From Candidatus Bathyarchaeota archaeon (GTDB lineage Archaea > Thermoproteota > Bathyarchaeia > Bathyarchaeales > Bathycorpusculaceae): 64,000 bases of DNA. Position numbers and translations under genes: made by a program. The notes beneath the pieces were generated by a model. The model searched no databases and was not told where the DNA came from. It saw nothing but the letters and a program-made list of their open reading frames with translations. Shown here piece after piece: positions 1-7,334 of the stretch (position 1 is its first letter; the number at the start of each line of letters is the position of its first letter). The stretch lies in the NCBI GenBank assembly GCA_029907545.1, contig JARYLR010000002.1, forward strand, positions 1 to 64,000, in the 5' to 3' direction.

Positions 1-98
1 TGCTTGCACGCTTTTGAGTGAGCAATGGAAAAGTAGTTTTCGTCATAAACAAATTCAGTATCCCTCCTACTAGATCTGAACAAAGGCGTGATAATCAT
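1..98 (-). CDS. Unidentified protein, N-terminal part only
   Basis: An ATG-started frame on the minus strand begins at 98 and stays open to the window edge, giving about 32 residues (it begins MIITPLFRSSRRD). A good ribosome-binding sequence (GAGGG) sits about 8 bases upstream of the ATG. It lies downstream of, and in the same direction as, the glycosyltransferase ending at 175, so it may continue a surface-sugar operon. The fragment is too short to name a family. Confidence 0.4.
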   Translation of the reverse strand, partial: MIITPLFRSSRRDTEFVYDENYFSIAHSKACK

Positions 99-174
99 GT
101 TTAATCCCTCACATTCAGAATCCTCAACAATATATTGCGGCAATGCCTAGAAACCAAAGCAGGAAATCAGTCTT

Positions 175-1110
175 CTATCCTCGGGAGAGTCTACCTATAG
201 AAAATCCAGCTAAAACCGCGATTATCGAAAAAAGTAATACGGCTAAATGGGATAAGTTCTCGAGCTTATATATTCTCAAGAGTCTTGAGGGAATAGCGTG
301 TCTAAGCAGATATTTCAAGTATGTTCCTTCGGTAGACAACCCCTTTGATGGCTTAGAATCAGCACCCATGATAGTAGCTTTTGAGAATCCTTCGTAGAAT
401 GATCTTTTCCATATGTACTTGAGACTGACTCTCTCTTTATTGACGACGTGAGAAACGATTGCCAGCGGTTCATACACTATTTTTGAACCTGCGATCTCTT
501 TCAGGACTCTCATGGAAAACTCTGTTTCCTCGCTACCCAGAAGCGTTTTCCCAACTCTGCCGATATCAGATCTAAAATATCCGATTCTTTCAAAAACACT
601 TCTTGCAAATGACATGTTACAGCCGATAGGGTTTCTCACGCTTGCCTTGCGCTCAGGAAGCCCTTTATATGAGCAACCAACTATCCAGTTTAGTTCTTCT
701 GGAAACCATGCTGGATACCCATCTTCCCACAATGGCTTAATCAGCCCCCCCACTCCAACAACGTTTGTATCTTCATAGTCCTTGACAAGGTTTTCCAGCC
801 AACTTTCATCTGCCACCGCGTCGTCATCGATGAAAGCCACGATTTCTCCTTTTGCACTTCTTACGCCAGCATTTCTAGCGTTAGATAATCCGCGCTTCTG
901 ACTGACAACAACCCTTACATCTTCAAATAATTTCGATTCATAAAACTCAACTAAATCTGGAACAGGATCCAAAACCAAAATTACTTCCACCGGCTTGAAC
1001 GACTGCTTTCTTAAAGACTCAATACAATCCAAAAGATAGCTCAACCTATCTTTAGAATAAGTAGAAACTACAACAGAAACTTCCCTCAAAATACTTACCA
1101 ACCATAACAA
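175..1110 (-). CDS. Family 2 glycosyltransferase
   Basis: A 311-residue GT-A fold glycosyltransferase, likely moving a nucleotide-activated sugar onto a surface glycan or lipid carrier at the inner face of the membrane. The N-terminus has the family start (VSVVVSTYSKDRL), an acidic metal/nucleotide site (FIDDDA, about residues 92-97) and the GNPIGCN-like acceptor region expected of GT2. A single hydrophobic segment near residues 285-305 probably anchors it. It lies last in a minus-strand group with an epimerase, a CapK-like ligase and a cytidylyltransferase. The donor and acceptor cannot be told from sequence. The start is uncertain within a few codons. Confidence 0.85.
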   Translation of the reverse strand: MLWLVSILREVSVVVSTYSKDRLSYLLDCIESLRKQSFKPVEVILVLDPVPDLVEFYESKLFEDVRVVVSQKRGLSNARNAGVRSAKGEIVAFIDDDAVADESWLENLVKDYEDTNVVGVGGLIKPLWEDGYPAWFPEELNWIVGCSYKGLPERKASVRNPIGCNMSFARSVFERIGYFRSDIGRVGKTLLGSEETEFSMRVLKEIAGSKIVYEPLAIVSHVVNKERVSLKYIWKRSFYEGFSKATIMGADSKPSKGLSTEGTYLKYLLRHAIPSRLLRIYKLENLSHLAVLLFSIIAVLAGFSIGRLSRG

Positions 1111-1152
1111 AAAATAACAATCAACTAAATCATGGACGAAAATGCTTCATGT

Positions 1153-1386
1153 CTAGTTTTCAGACTTTAAAAGCTCTTGGCAACTCAGCCTTACCGCTTC
1201 TTCACTATTAAGCTTCAGCCTCCAACCAAGATTCAACAATTTATTTATGGACAGCAACATAGTTTTTACGTCTCCCCTCCAACCACGGCCGCCATCAACC
1301 CCGCCAGTGAAACGAAAAGCAACATCCCGCAAGCCCATTTCCTCACAAACAATCTCAGCTATACGCTTAACATCAACCCAATCCAA
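1153..1386 (-). pseudogene. C-terminal fragment of sugar epimerase (decayed copy B)
   Basis: About 78 residues closely match the last part of the intact NAD-dependent epimerase at 5379-6359: both share LDWVDVKRIAEIVCEEMG, then GRGWKGDV/GRGWRGDV and a LNSEEA/LNSEDA tail. No Rossmann domain precedes it; the upstream in-frame sequence is Cys-rich nonsense. It is therefore a non-functional remnant. A second fragment of the same gene end is at 3634-3945. Both fragments lie directly after sequence related to the C-terminus of the CapK-like ligase, which points to duplication of a ligase-epimerase junction followed by decay. Confidence 0.75.
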
Positions 1387-1524
1387 CTGTTTATGGCGAC
1401 AACCAAAACCAAAAACACATTCACAACAAAACCTAAAACCACACCAGATGTTGTTGTACGCCAAAAAATTGACACGACAACATCTAAGCACACAACCACC
1501 AATTCTAAACACATACGAAAAAAC

Positions 1525-1599
1525 TTAACCATTTACACACGAAATAACCTTACGAAGTTTTCCAGAAAAATCCTGCGGAATTTCCTTTTCAAACTGAAA
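1525..1599 (-). pseudogene. C-terminal remnant of CapK/PaaK-like ligase
   Basis: Reading the minus strand gives about 24 residues ending in a stop. They contain the pattern IP.D.SGKLRKVIS, matching the tail of the intact ligase at 4051-5370 (IPLDNSGKFRKVIS). Upstream homology stops abruptly at the stop codon of the MazF-like remnant (1600-1602). It is followed by the epimerase fragment at 1153-1386, the same order as ligase end (4051) and epimerase fragment (3634-3945). It is a scar of duplication, too short to be functional. Confidence 0.6.
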
Positions 1600-1719
1600 C
1601 TAAAGCCTATAGACTTTGCGAAGTCTCTGGTTTACTTTTCTCTTAAGCTCGTCGCCCAGCTCGCCTATCTCACCAACAACTAAATCCTTCAATATTGCTG
1701 CAATTTTATCCAGTTTCAT
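1600..1719 (-). pseudogene. C-terminal remnant of MazF/PemK-type toxin
   Basis: A 39-codon minus-strand frame (KLDKIAAILKDLVVGEIG, then a charged helix ending VYRL) resembles the C-terminus of archaeal MazF/PemK toxins, in which a Leu-Asp-Lys strand-helix follows the SVV motif. The MazF gene at 2602-2859 lacks exactly this part. Its 71 recognisable residues plus the 38 here make 109, about the usual length of the family. The simplest reading is one toxin gene split by the 0.9 kb between them. The ATG at 1719 has no ribosome-binding site and is probably not a real start. The remnant could also come from a different paralogue. Confidence 0.55.
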
Positions 1720-1814
1720 TTGGGTAAACTGTCTGACGAGAAATCGGATACGATTTTGAAGGCGAAGCCTTAACCTTTGTCTTCAGTTGAAACTTGGAAA
1801 ATTATTAAAAAAGG

Positions 1815-2204
1815 TTAAGCCGTGACGGTTTCAGTTTTTTGGGCTTGCTTGTCAGCTTCTTCTTTTGCGATTTCTCGGTCGGCTATTTTCTGCGCTTCTT
1901 GTCCTGCAATTTCTAGTGCGAATTTGCGCAGGAGGATTGCTGCAGGGTTTTCTGTGTTGAGTTTGTACATTTGGGCGTGGCCTACGGTTCGGGTTTGTTT
2001 GATTAGGCCCAGTTCTTCGAGTTTTGCCATTTCTCTTAAGGCGTGGCGGAAGCTTACGCCGCTGTTTTTTGCCACGTCCATTTTGCTGTAGTCGTAGTCG
2101 TGAAATAATATTAAAAAGTCCAGTATTTTTGCTGGTGCTACGCCGTTATATAAGCGTTCTAGTGGTCCTGTTTCCAGTGCTTTTTCTGTTTTGAGGTCTT
2201 TCAT
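1815..2204 (-). CDS. Winged-helix transcriptional regulator
   Basis: A 129-residue protein with a winged helix-turn-helix at about residues 25-85 (segments KILDFLILF, SKMDVAKNSGVSFRHALREMAKLEELGLI, then a wing with a Tyr-Lys strand), followed by an Ala/Glu/Lys-rich helix. The layout is that of small archaeal DNA-binding regulators; the ligand is unknown. It is divergent from the small protein at 2335-2583, and the intergenic stretch has two palindromes. Together these two genes fill the segment that seems to interrupt a MazF toxin gene. Confidence 0.75.
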   Translation of the reverse strand: MKDLKTEKALETGPLERLYNGVAPAKILDFLILFHDYDYSKMDVAKNSGVSFRHALREMAKLEELGLIKQTRTVGHAQMYKLNTENPAAILLRKFALEIAGQEAQKIADREIAKEEADKQAQKTETVTA

Positions 2205-2238
2205 TTTGTTCTCCTTTGTATTTGTTTATGGTTGATGT

Positions 2239-2312
2239 GGCTTATAAATATTACTTCAATGACGTTCAGATATGACATTTACGTAACGCTTAAACACAAC
2301 TGTAACATACAG
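2239..2312. promoter_or_regulatory. Divergent promoter region with two palindromes
   Basis: Between two divergent small DNA-binding protein genes. There is a TATA-like TTTATAAG (minus strand, near 2239-2246) for the winged-helix gene, a perfect 8-base palindrome TTACGTAA (2279-2286), and an inverted repeat CTGTA-3-TACAG (2300-2312) close to the start of the plus-strand gene. They are plausible operators for one or both proteins; binding is inferred only. Confidence 0.35.
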
Positions 2313-2334
2313 GTAATAACTAAGACATCAAACC

Positions 2335-2583
2335 ATGATAAGCGAGATTGAAAAGAAAATCCTCGAAAAAATGCTTTATGAGCATTACATAGGCGGTAAA
2401 CATACTTCTGCGGATAATATCCCAAAGGGCTTCCCAAAGCACGAGAGAGGCGAAGTGAAAAAGGCGTTGAAGAATCTTATCCGAGAAGGTTACGTTATCC
2501 CTAAAATCACCAGTTATGGTTTGGAAGTTTCGCTAGATCCGAGGAGAATCAGGGAAATACGTGAAATCACGCAGGAACCTTGA
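2335..2583 (+). CDS. Small winged-helix-like protein of unknown role
   Basis: An 82-residue protein with a short helix-turn-helix-like layout: an N-terminal helix (IEKKILEKMLYEHYIGGKH), a second helix (RGEVKKALKNLIREGYV) and a beta wing (VIPKITSYGLEVSLDP). Many archaea have such mini winged-helix proteins, but their targets are mostly unknown. It is divergent from the regulator at 1815-2204. No catalytic motif is visible. Confidence 0.65.
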   Translation: MISEIEKKILEKMLYEHYIGGKHTSADNIPKGFPKHERGEVKKALKNLIREGYVIPKITSYGLEVSLDPRRIREIREITQEP

Positions 2584-2601
2584 TTTCTTCCTTTGTTTTT
2601 A

Positions 2602-2859
2602 TTAAAGAACCTCGCAAGAAACCCCCTGCGAAAGCCTGGGGTAGTTCACAACAGCGGACATTTTAAGCCCTTTCAACACAAATTCTCGATGCGATTCGTC
2701 AACCACAACATTTGTTAAAGCAGGCTTATCCGGCACTCTAGAAGAAATAAATGCCACCACTACGTCTCTTTCTCCCTCGAATAGAACCAAAGCAGGTCTC
2801 AATTTCGCTGCTGTTAAATCTGTGAAAGGAAAGGGTATGAGAACAATTTTCCCTTTCAA
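2602..2859 (-). CDS. MazF/PemK-type endoribonuclease toxin, C-terminus missing
   Basis: A type II toxin that would cleave RNA. The N-terminal 71 residues fit the family: start KGKIVLIPFPFTD, RPALVL strand, VVVAFISS strand and GLKMSAVV. The last 14 residues (from NYPRLSQG) do not fit; the expected Lys-Leu-Asp strand and terminal helix are absent. They are found instead about 0.9 kb away at 1600-1719. The gene overlaps the 62-residue antitoxin gene by 4 bases (ATGA), a normal toxin-antitoxin coupling. The toxin is probably inactive in this form, but that is inference. Confidence 0.75.
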   Translation of the reverse strand: MKGKIVLIPFPFTDLTAAKLRPALVLFEGERDVVVAFISSRVPDKPALTNVVVDESHREFVLKGLKMSAVVNYPRLSQGVSCEVL

Positions 2860-3044
2860 GAATACCTAACCTTAACATCCTTTATCGAATAAACATTAGG
2901 CTCTTCATTAAGAAAATCCTTCAAGGATTTCTCAGCCAAAAACATTAAAGACAACGTTTCCCTACTCTCAATTAAAAGATCAATCTTCTTATTCAACACA
3001 GAAAGCAAATTCTTAATCTCTTTCAAATCAATTTCAATTGTCAT
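2856..3044 (-). CDS. Putative antitoxin of the MazF-like module
   Basis: A 62-residue acidic, helical protein immediately upstream of, and overlapping by 4 bases, a MazF/PemK gene. That position and size are typical of the antitoxin partner. Residues 5-45 form amphipathic helices (LKEIKNLLSVLNKKIDLLI) and there is no clear ribbon-helix-helix or AbrB domain, so it resembles the small helical archaeal antitoxins that bind the toxin without an obvious DNA-binding domain. Identification rests mainly on context. Confidence 0.6.
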   Translation of the reverse strand: MTIEIDLKEIKNLLSVLNKKIDLLIESRETLSLMFLAEKSLKDFLNEEPNVYSIKDVKVRYS

Positions 3045-3127
3045 ATTTTCTCAATTCTCATATGTTTTTCGTCTTATTTAATTTTTATTTAACTTTAACA
3101 TTAAAACCCACAAAAGAACGCCACAAT

Positions 3128-3159
3128 TGTCTGTCCCAATCTATGGCGTGAGACAGACA
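3128..3159. repeat. Inverted repeat, 8-base arms
   Basis: TGTCTGTC (3128-3135) and its exact complement GACAGACA (3152-3159) are separated by 16 bases. The repeat lies in the 140-base gap between the antitoxin and the cytidylyltransferase, both on the minus strand. It could fold as a hairpin in the transcript or mark the edge of a transposed segment. No poly-T tract follows. Confidence 0.4.
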
Positions 3160-3185
3160 CTTACATACCGATTCTAAATGTTCAC

Positions 3186-3629
3186 CTAAACTCTTGGAGG
3201 GTTGTTTAAAGCATTCCTCAGGAAGTTCTTGATTATCCAACTGCTGCTCTGGGCCTTTTTCCCTCCAACATTAAAAACGATTTTTATTCCCAACCTTCTG
3301 CAAACCTCAACCTCGCTTCTAGGAAGGTTTTCAAACGTCCTATCCCCTCCCTTTGCGAATATATCGGGCTTAACTGCTCCTAAAGTGCTCGCCACTGTTA
3401 GGTCGCAGCCAGGCTGACAAACAATGACTTCATCAATGTACTTATTTGATTGCAGGATCGCAAGCCTATCATCAAGGGGCATGAAAACGTATCCCTTCTC
3501 CCTAATACAGCATTCATCCCTATGAATGTGAACAATGAGCCTATCCCCCAATTTCTTAGCCTCAATAAATAATGCTATGTGCCCCCTGTGTATGGGGTCA
3601 AAGAAGCCAGAAGTAAATACCGTAACCAT
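3186..3629 (-). CDS. Cytidylyltransferase-like nucleotidyltransferase
   Basis: A 147-residue enzyme of the HxGH nucleotidyltransferase family that joins a nucleotide to a phosphorylated alcohol or sugar with release of diphosphate. The N-terminal motif is FFDPIHRGH (His14 and His17), and a conserved late Ser/Thr motif appears as QSSSWII. Relatives include glycerol-3-phosphate cytidylyltransferase, FAD synthetase and the adenylyltransferase of heptose biosynthesis; the GGDRTFENLP stretch is most like the last. It sits in the glycan gene group and so probably makes an activated precursor for surface sugars. Substrate unknown. Confidence 0.75.
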   Translation of the reverse strand: MVTVFTSGFFDPIHRGHIALFIEAKKLGDRLIVHIHRDECCIREKGYVFMPLDDRLAILQSNKYIDEVIVCQPGCDLTVASTLGAVKPDIFAKGGDRTFENLPRSEVEVCRRLGIKIVFNVGGKKAQSSSWIIKNFLRNALNNPPRV

Positions 3630-3633
3630 ACCA

Positions 3634-3945
3634 TTAACACCTTATTTCCTTCAGCAACTCTCTACATCCCAATCTTATTGCTTCTTCACTATTCAACGTG
3701 GGCTTCCAACCTAAACCCATAAGCTTCTCCGCAGAAAGCCGCATTACCTTTACATCACCCTTCCAACCACGCCCATCACCCAAAACATCATTAAACTTAA
3801 ACCGTGCCTTAACACCCATCTCCTCACAAACAATCTCAGCTATACGCTTAACATCAACCCAATCCAAAGAACCCACATTAAAAGCCTCAACGCTCCCAGC
3901 TCTTTCAAGACACGGCAAAACAGCAAAAAACGCACAATTAAACAC
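3634..3945 (-). pseudogene. C-terminal fragment of sugar epimerase (decayed copy A)
   Basis: About 100 residues begin at FFAVLPCLERAG and follow the end of the intact epimerase at 5379-6359 nearly residue for residue (LDWVDVKRIAEIVCEEMG, GDGRGWKGDV, GLGWKPTLNSEEA). The NAD-binding Rossmann domain and the Tyr-x3-Lys catalytic site are missing. It is a truncated duplicate, not a working enzyme. It lies between the ligase gene and the cytidylyltransferase on the same strand and has a near-copy at 1153-1386. Confidence 0.75.
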
Positions 3946-4050
3946 GCAATGAAAAATTTCAAAAGCAAAATATCAACACGCCTTAAAGCCTTTTCAAATG
4001 TTGTTGTTCATGCAGAAACAGCCAACAACAACACAAAAGCACGGCTGATT

Positions 4051-5370
4051 CTACCTATTTCTACTTCGGCTATTTATACGTGAAATAACCTTTCTAAACT
4101 TTCCAGAATTATCAAGAGGAATATTTTCCATAAACTCAAACTTCACTTCCAGATTGCCAAAAAGTTCATGGAGTTTACGCTCCGCAGCCTCAATAATTTG
4201 GCTTTGATTCTCAACAGCCTTCTTAGGGGCAACCTGGATAACAAGTCTTTTCCGGCTTTCTTGGATAACCCTAAATCGCTTTATCCAATCAACACTCTCA
4301 AAGGGATATGGAAAGAAAAGCGTCGGCGAAATCAACCTCCCATCCGCCGCCACAAGTAAATCGTCCGCTCGCCCCTCAACAAACTTAACAAGCGGCAAAC
4401 TCCGCCCACACGCACATTCATCATTAACAGGAACCACCACATCATCCAACTCATACCGTATCAAAGGCATAACACGGTTAAACAAGCCAGTACACACAAC
4501 CCTTCCTTTTTCACCAAATGCAACAGCCTCACCACCATCACCCACAAACTCCATCAAAACACTATCAGCATTCACGTGATAACCACTATGCTCCTTACAC
4601 TCCCAAGCCAAAAGGCCTAACTCGCTACAAGCATAACAATCAAACAACTCCGCCCCAAACCTAGAACTAATCAATTTCTTGCTAGGCGCATCCAAAACTT
4701 CCGCACCAGAAAAAACCAACCTCGATTCAATTTCACCAACCAAATCCTCAAACTCTTCAGCTAAAATAAACAAGCTTGAAGCATAACCCTTAACAACATC
4801 AGGCTTAAACTCCTTAATCAACGCCAACTGCCTCTCAGCAGAATCAAAAATCGAAATATACTTACGCTTCGCCAAACCTAAACGTTGAAAAACACTCTCC
4901 TTTTTTGGAAAACTTCTCGGATCAGCAATAACAGACATTTTATCCCTAACCCGCAACCCATCCTCAAACAAGGCTCTCATCCAGACGGCAGCTTCAAAGT
5001 CTGATACCCTTCCATCGACAAGCGTCGTCAGCGGAACCCCAGTAGAACCGCTTGTCCTTCTCTTAGTAAGAGAGTCCAAGTCGGTGTTTTCCGTGACCAT
5101 GTCGAGGAGATCGCATGCCTGAACCTCCAGCTTGGTTGTGACTGGGATCTTTCGCAAATCATCAAAAGTCTTAAGGTCGTCTGGATTAAATCTCGCACCT
5201 TTGAACTTTCTGTGGTAGAATGGAACGTGCTCATAAGCATGCTTAACCGTGGCTCTAAGCTTTTCCCACTGCAGCTTCCGCAGGTCAGATGGCTTTAAGC
5301 GAAGATTCCTTCTTAGACGGTGCAGGTAGAAGAGCATTCGTGGAATCAAAGCAATCACGACTACTCTCAA
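4051..5370 (-). CDS. CapK/PaaK-like adenylate-forming ligase
   Basis: A 439-residue member of the phenylacetate-CoA ligase/CapK branch of the ANL family. Such enzymes activate a carboxylate as an adenylate; CapK-like members lie in capsule and surface-glycan loci. Visible motifs are the phosphate loop TSGSTGVPL (about residues 106-114), the aromatic acceptor motif YACSELG, a Cys-rich hairpin (DECACGRSLP), and the C-terminal lysine region SGKFRKVIS. It is placed 8 bases downstream of the epimerase, suggesting one transcript. Its C-terminal end has a decayed copy at 1525-1599. The true acid substrate is unknown. Confidence 0.8.
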   Translation of the reverse strand: MRVVVIALIPRMLFYLHRLRRNLRLKPSDLRKLQWEKLRATVKHAYEHVPFYHRKFKGARFNPDDLKTFDDLRKIPVTTKLEVQACDLLDMVTENTDLDSLTKRRTSGSTGVPLTTLVDGRVSDFEAAVWMRALFEDGLRVRDKMSVIADPRSFPKKESVFQRLGLAKRKYISIFDSAERQLALIKEFKPDVVKGYASSLFILAEEFEDLVGEIESRLVFSGAEVLDAPSKKLISSRFGAELFDCYACSELGLLAWECKEHSGYHVNADSVLMEFVGDGGEAVAFGEKGRVVCTGLFNRVMPLIRYELDDVVVPVNDECACGRSLPLVKFVEGRADDLLVAADGRLISPTLFFPYPFESVDWIKRFRVIQESRKRLVIQVAPKKAVENQSQIIEAAERKLHELFGNLEVKFEFMENIPLDNSGKFRKVISRINSRSRNR

Positions 5371-5378
5371 GCTTTATC

Positions 5379-6359
5379 TTATTGTAGCAGTTCCCTGCAG
5401 CTTTGCCGCACTGCATCTTCACTGTTCAGTTTGGGTTTCCAACCCAGCTCTACAAGCCTCTCTACAGAAAGCCTCATCGTTCTCACGTCGCCCTTCCAGC
5501 CTCGCCCATCTCCTAAAGCGTTGTTGAACCTAAACTCCGGCTTAATGCCCATCTCTTCGCAGACGATCTCTGCTATGCGTTTAACATCAACCCAGTCCAA
5601 GGAGCCAGCATTAAAAGCTTCAACGCGCCCAGCCCTTTCCAGACATGGCAACACGGCGAAAAAAGCATCCACAAGGTCTTTGACATGCAAATAGGATTTC
5701 TTCTGCTTTCCATCGCCAAGAATTTCCAACACGCTAGGATTCTGCTCCAGCTTTTTGACAAAGTCAACTATGACGCCGTGTTCCATTCTGGCTCCTACGA
5801 CATTGGCAAAACGAAGTAACACGCCGCTAAAACCGAAGGTGTGCGCATATGAAGAAATCAGCGCTTCGCACCCCAGCTTTGCCGCGCCATAGATGGAAAT
5901 AGGCAACAGAGGCCCATAGTCCTCAGGAGTGGGAAAAACGTCTGCTTCACCATAGATGGTTGAGGTAGAGGCAAAAACAATGCGTTCAGCATTTTCGCTT
6001 CTACGCATAGCCTCTAAGACATTGTAGGTAGCAAACAGGTTTTCCCTGAAATGCGTAGAAGGATCAATCTCTCCCAAACGCACATCCGGATTCGCAGCCA
6101 AATGAAAAACAACTTCTACACCTTCAACTGATTTGCTGCATATGCTTTGATCTTTCAGGTCGCCTTCAACGAACTCAAAGTGCTCGTCACTGAGCCAGCG
6201 TTCGATGTTAGCGATTTTGCCGCTGCTTAGGTTGTCCACGACTCTGACATGGAAGCCCTTGCAGATTAGAGAGTCAACAAGGTGACTACCGATAAACCCA
6301 GCGCCGCCAGTGACAAGAGCAGACAACCGCTTACCCATTTCCTTCACTTCTGCAAACAC
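5379..6359 (-). CDS. NAD-dependent sugar epimerase/dehydratase
   Basis: A 326-residue short-chain dehydrogenase of the UDP-glucose 4-epimerase type, acting on nucleotide sugars in the cytoplasm. It has the NAD loop TGGAGFIGSHL (residues 17-27), the HLAANPDV strand, the STSTIYG serine motif and the catalytic pair Tyr157/Lys161 (YGAAK). It is full length for the family. The start could instead be the ATG at residue 8, which lies just before the Rossmann strand. It is first in a unit with the CapK-like ligase; two C-terminal fragments of a sister copy lie downstream. Confidence 0.88.
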   Translation of the reverse strand: MFAEVKEMGKRLSALVTGGAGFIGSHLVDSLICKGFHVRVVDNLSSGKIANIERWLSDEHFEFVEGDLKDQSICSKSVEGVEVVFHLAANPDVRLGEIDPSTHFRENLFATYNVLEAMRRSENAERIVFASTSTIYGEADVFPTPEDYGPLLPISIYGAAKLGCEALISSYAHTFGFSGVLLRFANVVGARMEHGVIVDFVKKLEQNPSVLEILGDGKQKKSYLHVKDLVDAFFAVLPCLERAGRVEAFNAGSLDWVDVKRIAEIVCEEMGIKPEFRFNNALGDGRGWKGDVRTMRLSVERLVELGWKPKLNSEDAVRQSCRELLQ

Positions 6360-6431
6360 ACAAGCGATGAGAAACCAAGTAGAACCAACTAGACTTGTTT
6401 ACATTCTCTGAAGCAAACGACATCGAGGTCT

Positions 6432-6476
6432 CAGAAGTAGTAGTCACGTGTAAGCTGTGGTGGACTACTACTTCTG
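6432..6476. repeat. Perfect 14-base inverted repeat (hairpin)
   Basis: CAGAAGTAGTAGTC (6432-6445) and its exact complement (6463-6476) enclose a 17-base loop. The repeat lies in the 176-base gap between a glycosyltransferase and the epimerase, both on the minus strand. A 14-pair stem would be very stable in RNA. No T-run follows on the minus strand, so a standard archaeal terminator is not evident. It could be a processing or attenuation structure, or a mobile-element end. Confidence 0.6.
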
Positions 6477-6535
6477 GAAGAACTGCACAAGAGGGTTAAG
6501 GTTATTTCAAAAAAATGAAAGTGTTTGACGCGTAT

Positions 6536-7237
6536 TTAACGTGCGCTTTCAGTAAGGATCCTTCTAAATATAGTTATGCCGTGCTTCATTTTCAGCTTTT
6601 TCTCTCCAAGCCTAGGCCTATAGGAGATTGGAATCTCTGCGATGCCGTAGCCGCATCTTTCAACATGGTGGTTCAACTCCACTTCAATGTCGAAGCCCTG
6701 GGACAGCGGCGTCCAGTTCTTCAAAATATCCCAGCGAACAACTCTCAAGCCTGTCAGCGGGTCACGCATCTGCACACCATTTAGCATGTTGTGTGTGAAC
6801 GCCAACAGTCTATTTCCAAAGTAGAACATGTTGCGCATCGACTTCAGATGGAAGTGCGAGTTAAACCTGTTTCCGCAAACCATGCCGATCTGCGGATTTT
6901 CATCAAGAATCCCAATCATTTCTGGAAGGAACTCGGCTGGATAGGTGTAGTCTGCATCCGTGAAAACGGCGTAGTCAACGTCGCCAACAAAGGTGCGTGC
7001 GTATTTTATGGCTTCAGCGATGGCGTCGCCTTTGCCTCTGCCCTGCTGGAAAATCACGTCTGCAAACTCGTCTTTTGCGATTCGCACGGTTCTGTCGCAG
7101 CTGTTACCGTCAACAACGAGAACCCATGGCTTCCCCAAGTGCTGCCGAAGCTCCGCTATAGTGCGCCTTATACCTTGCTCCTCGTTTAAGGCAGCAACAA
7201 TTGCCAGCACTTGCTTATCTCTAGCCTTCTCCCACAT
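6536..7237 (-). CDS. Dolichyl-phosphate sugar synthase-like glycosyltransferase
   Basis: A 233-residue GT2 enzyme of the DPM1/DPG-synthase type, which moves a sugar from a nucleotide to a polyprenyl phosphate. The core is clear: AIVAALNEEQGI at the start, a VVDGNSCDRT strand, GRGKGDAIAEA, the metal site Asp94-Ala-Asp96 (FTDADYTYP) and a DPLTGLRVV acceptor loop, then QGFDIEVELNHH. No transmembrane extension is present, so it is the short cytoplasmic form. It probably supplies a lipid-linked sugar for N-glycosylation or surface polymer assembly. Confidence 0.85.
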   Translation of the reverse strand: MWEKARDKQVLAIVAALNEEQGIRRTIAELRQHLGKPWVLVVDGNSCDRTVRIAKDEFADVIFQQGRGKGDAIAEAIKYARTFVGDVDYAVFTDADYTYPAEFLPEMIGILDENPQIGMVCGNRFNSHFHLKSMRNMFYFGNRLLAFTHNMLNGVQMRDPLTGLRVVRWDILKNWTPLSQGFDIEVELNHHVERCGYGIAEIPISYRPRLGEKKLKMKHGITIFRRILTESAR

Positions 7238-7334
7238 TTACAGCACCGCGAAGCACTTGGCGTGCGGTTCTCTAGGATGGAAACTCTCCCGCTCTCTATT
7301 AAACAAGTAAGGTATTTTCTTCTAGAAAAGCTTT

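Noticed and set aside
1177-1683. Plus-strand 168-codon frame over the glycan scars
   Set aside because: Shadow of the minus-strand fragments; composition is Thr/Asn/Lys-rich with no recognisable domain.
1720-2640. Calling the MazF insertion a transposon with terminal repeats
   Set aside because: Only short weak similarities (such as TGGG/GGTA) and a possible TGAA(A)C duplication were seen at the ends; not enough for a mobile element call.
3128-3159. Inverted repeat as an intrinsic terminator
   Set aside because: No T-run beside it on either strand and the loop is long.
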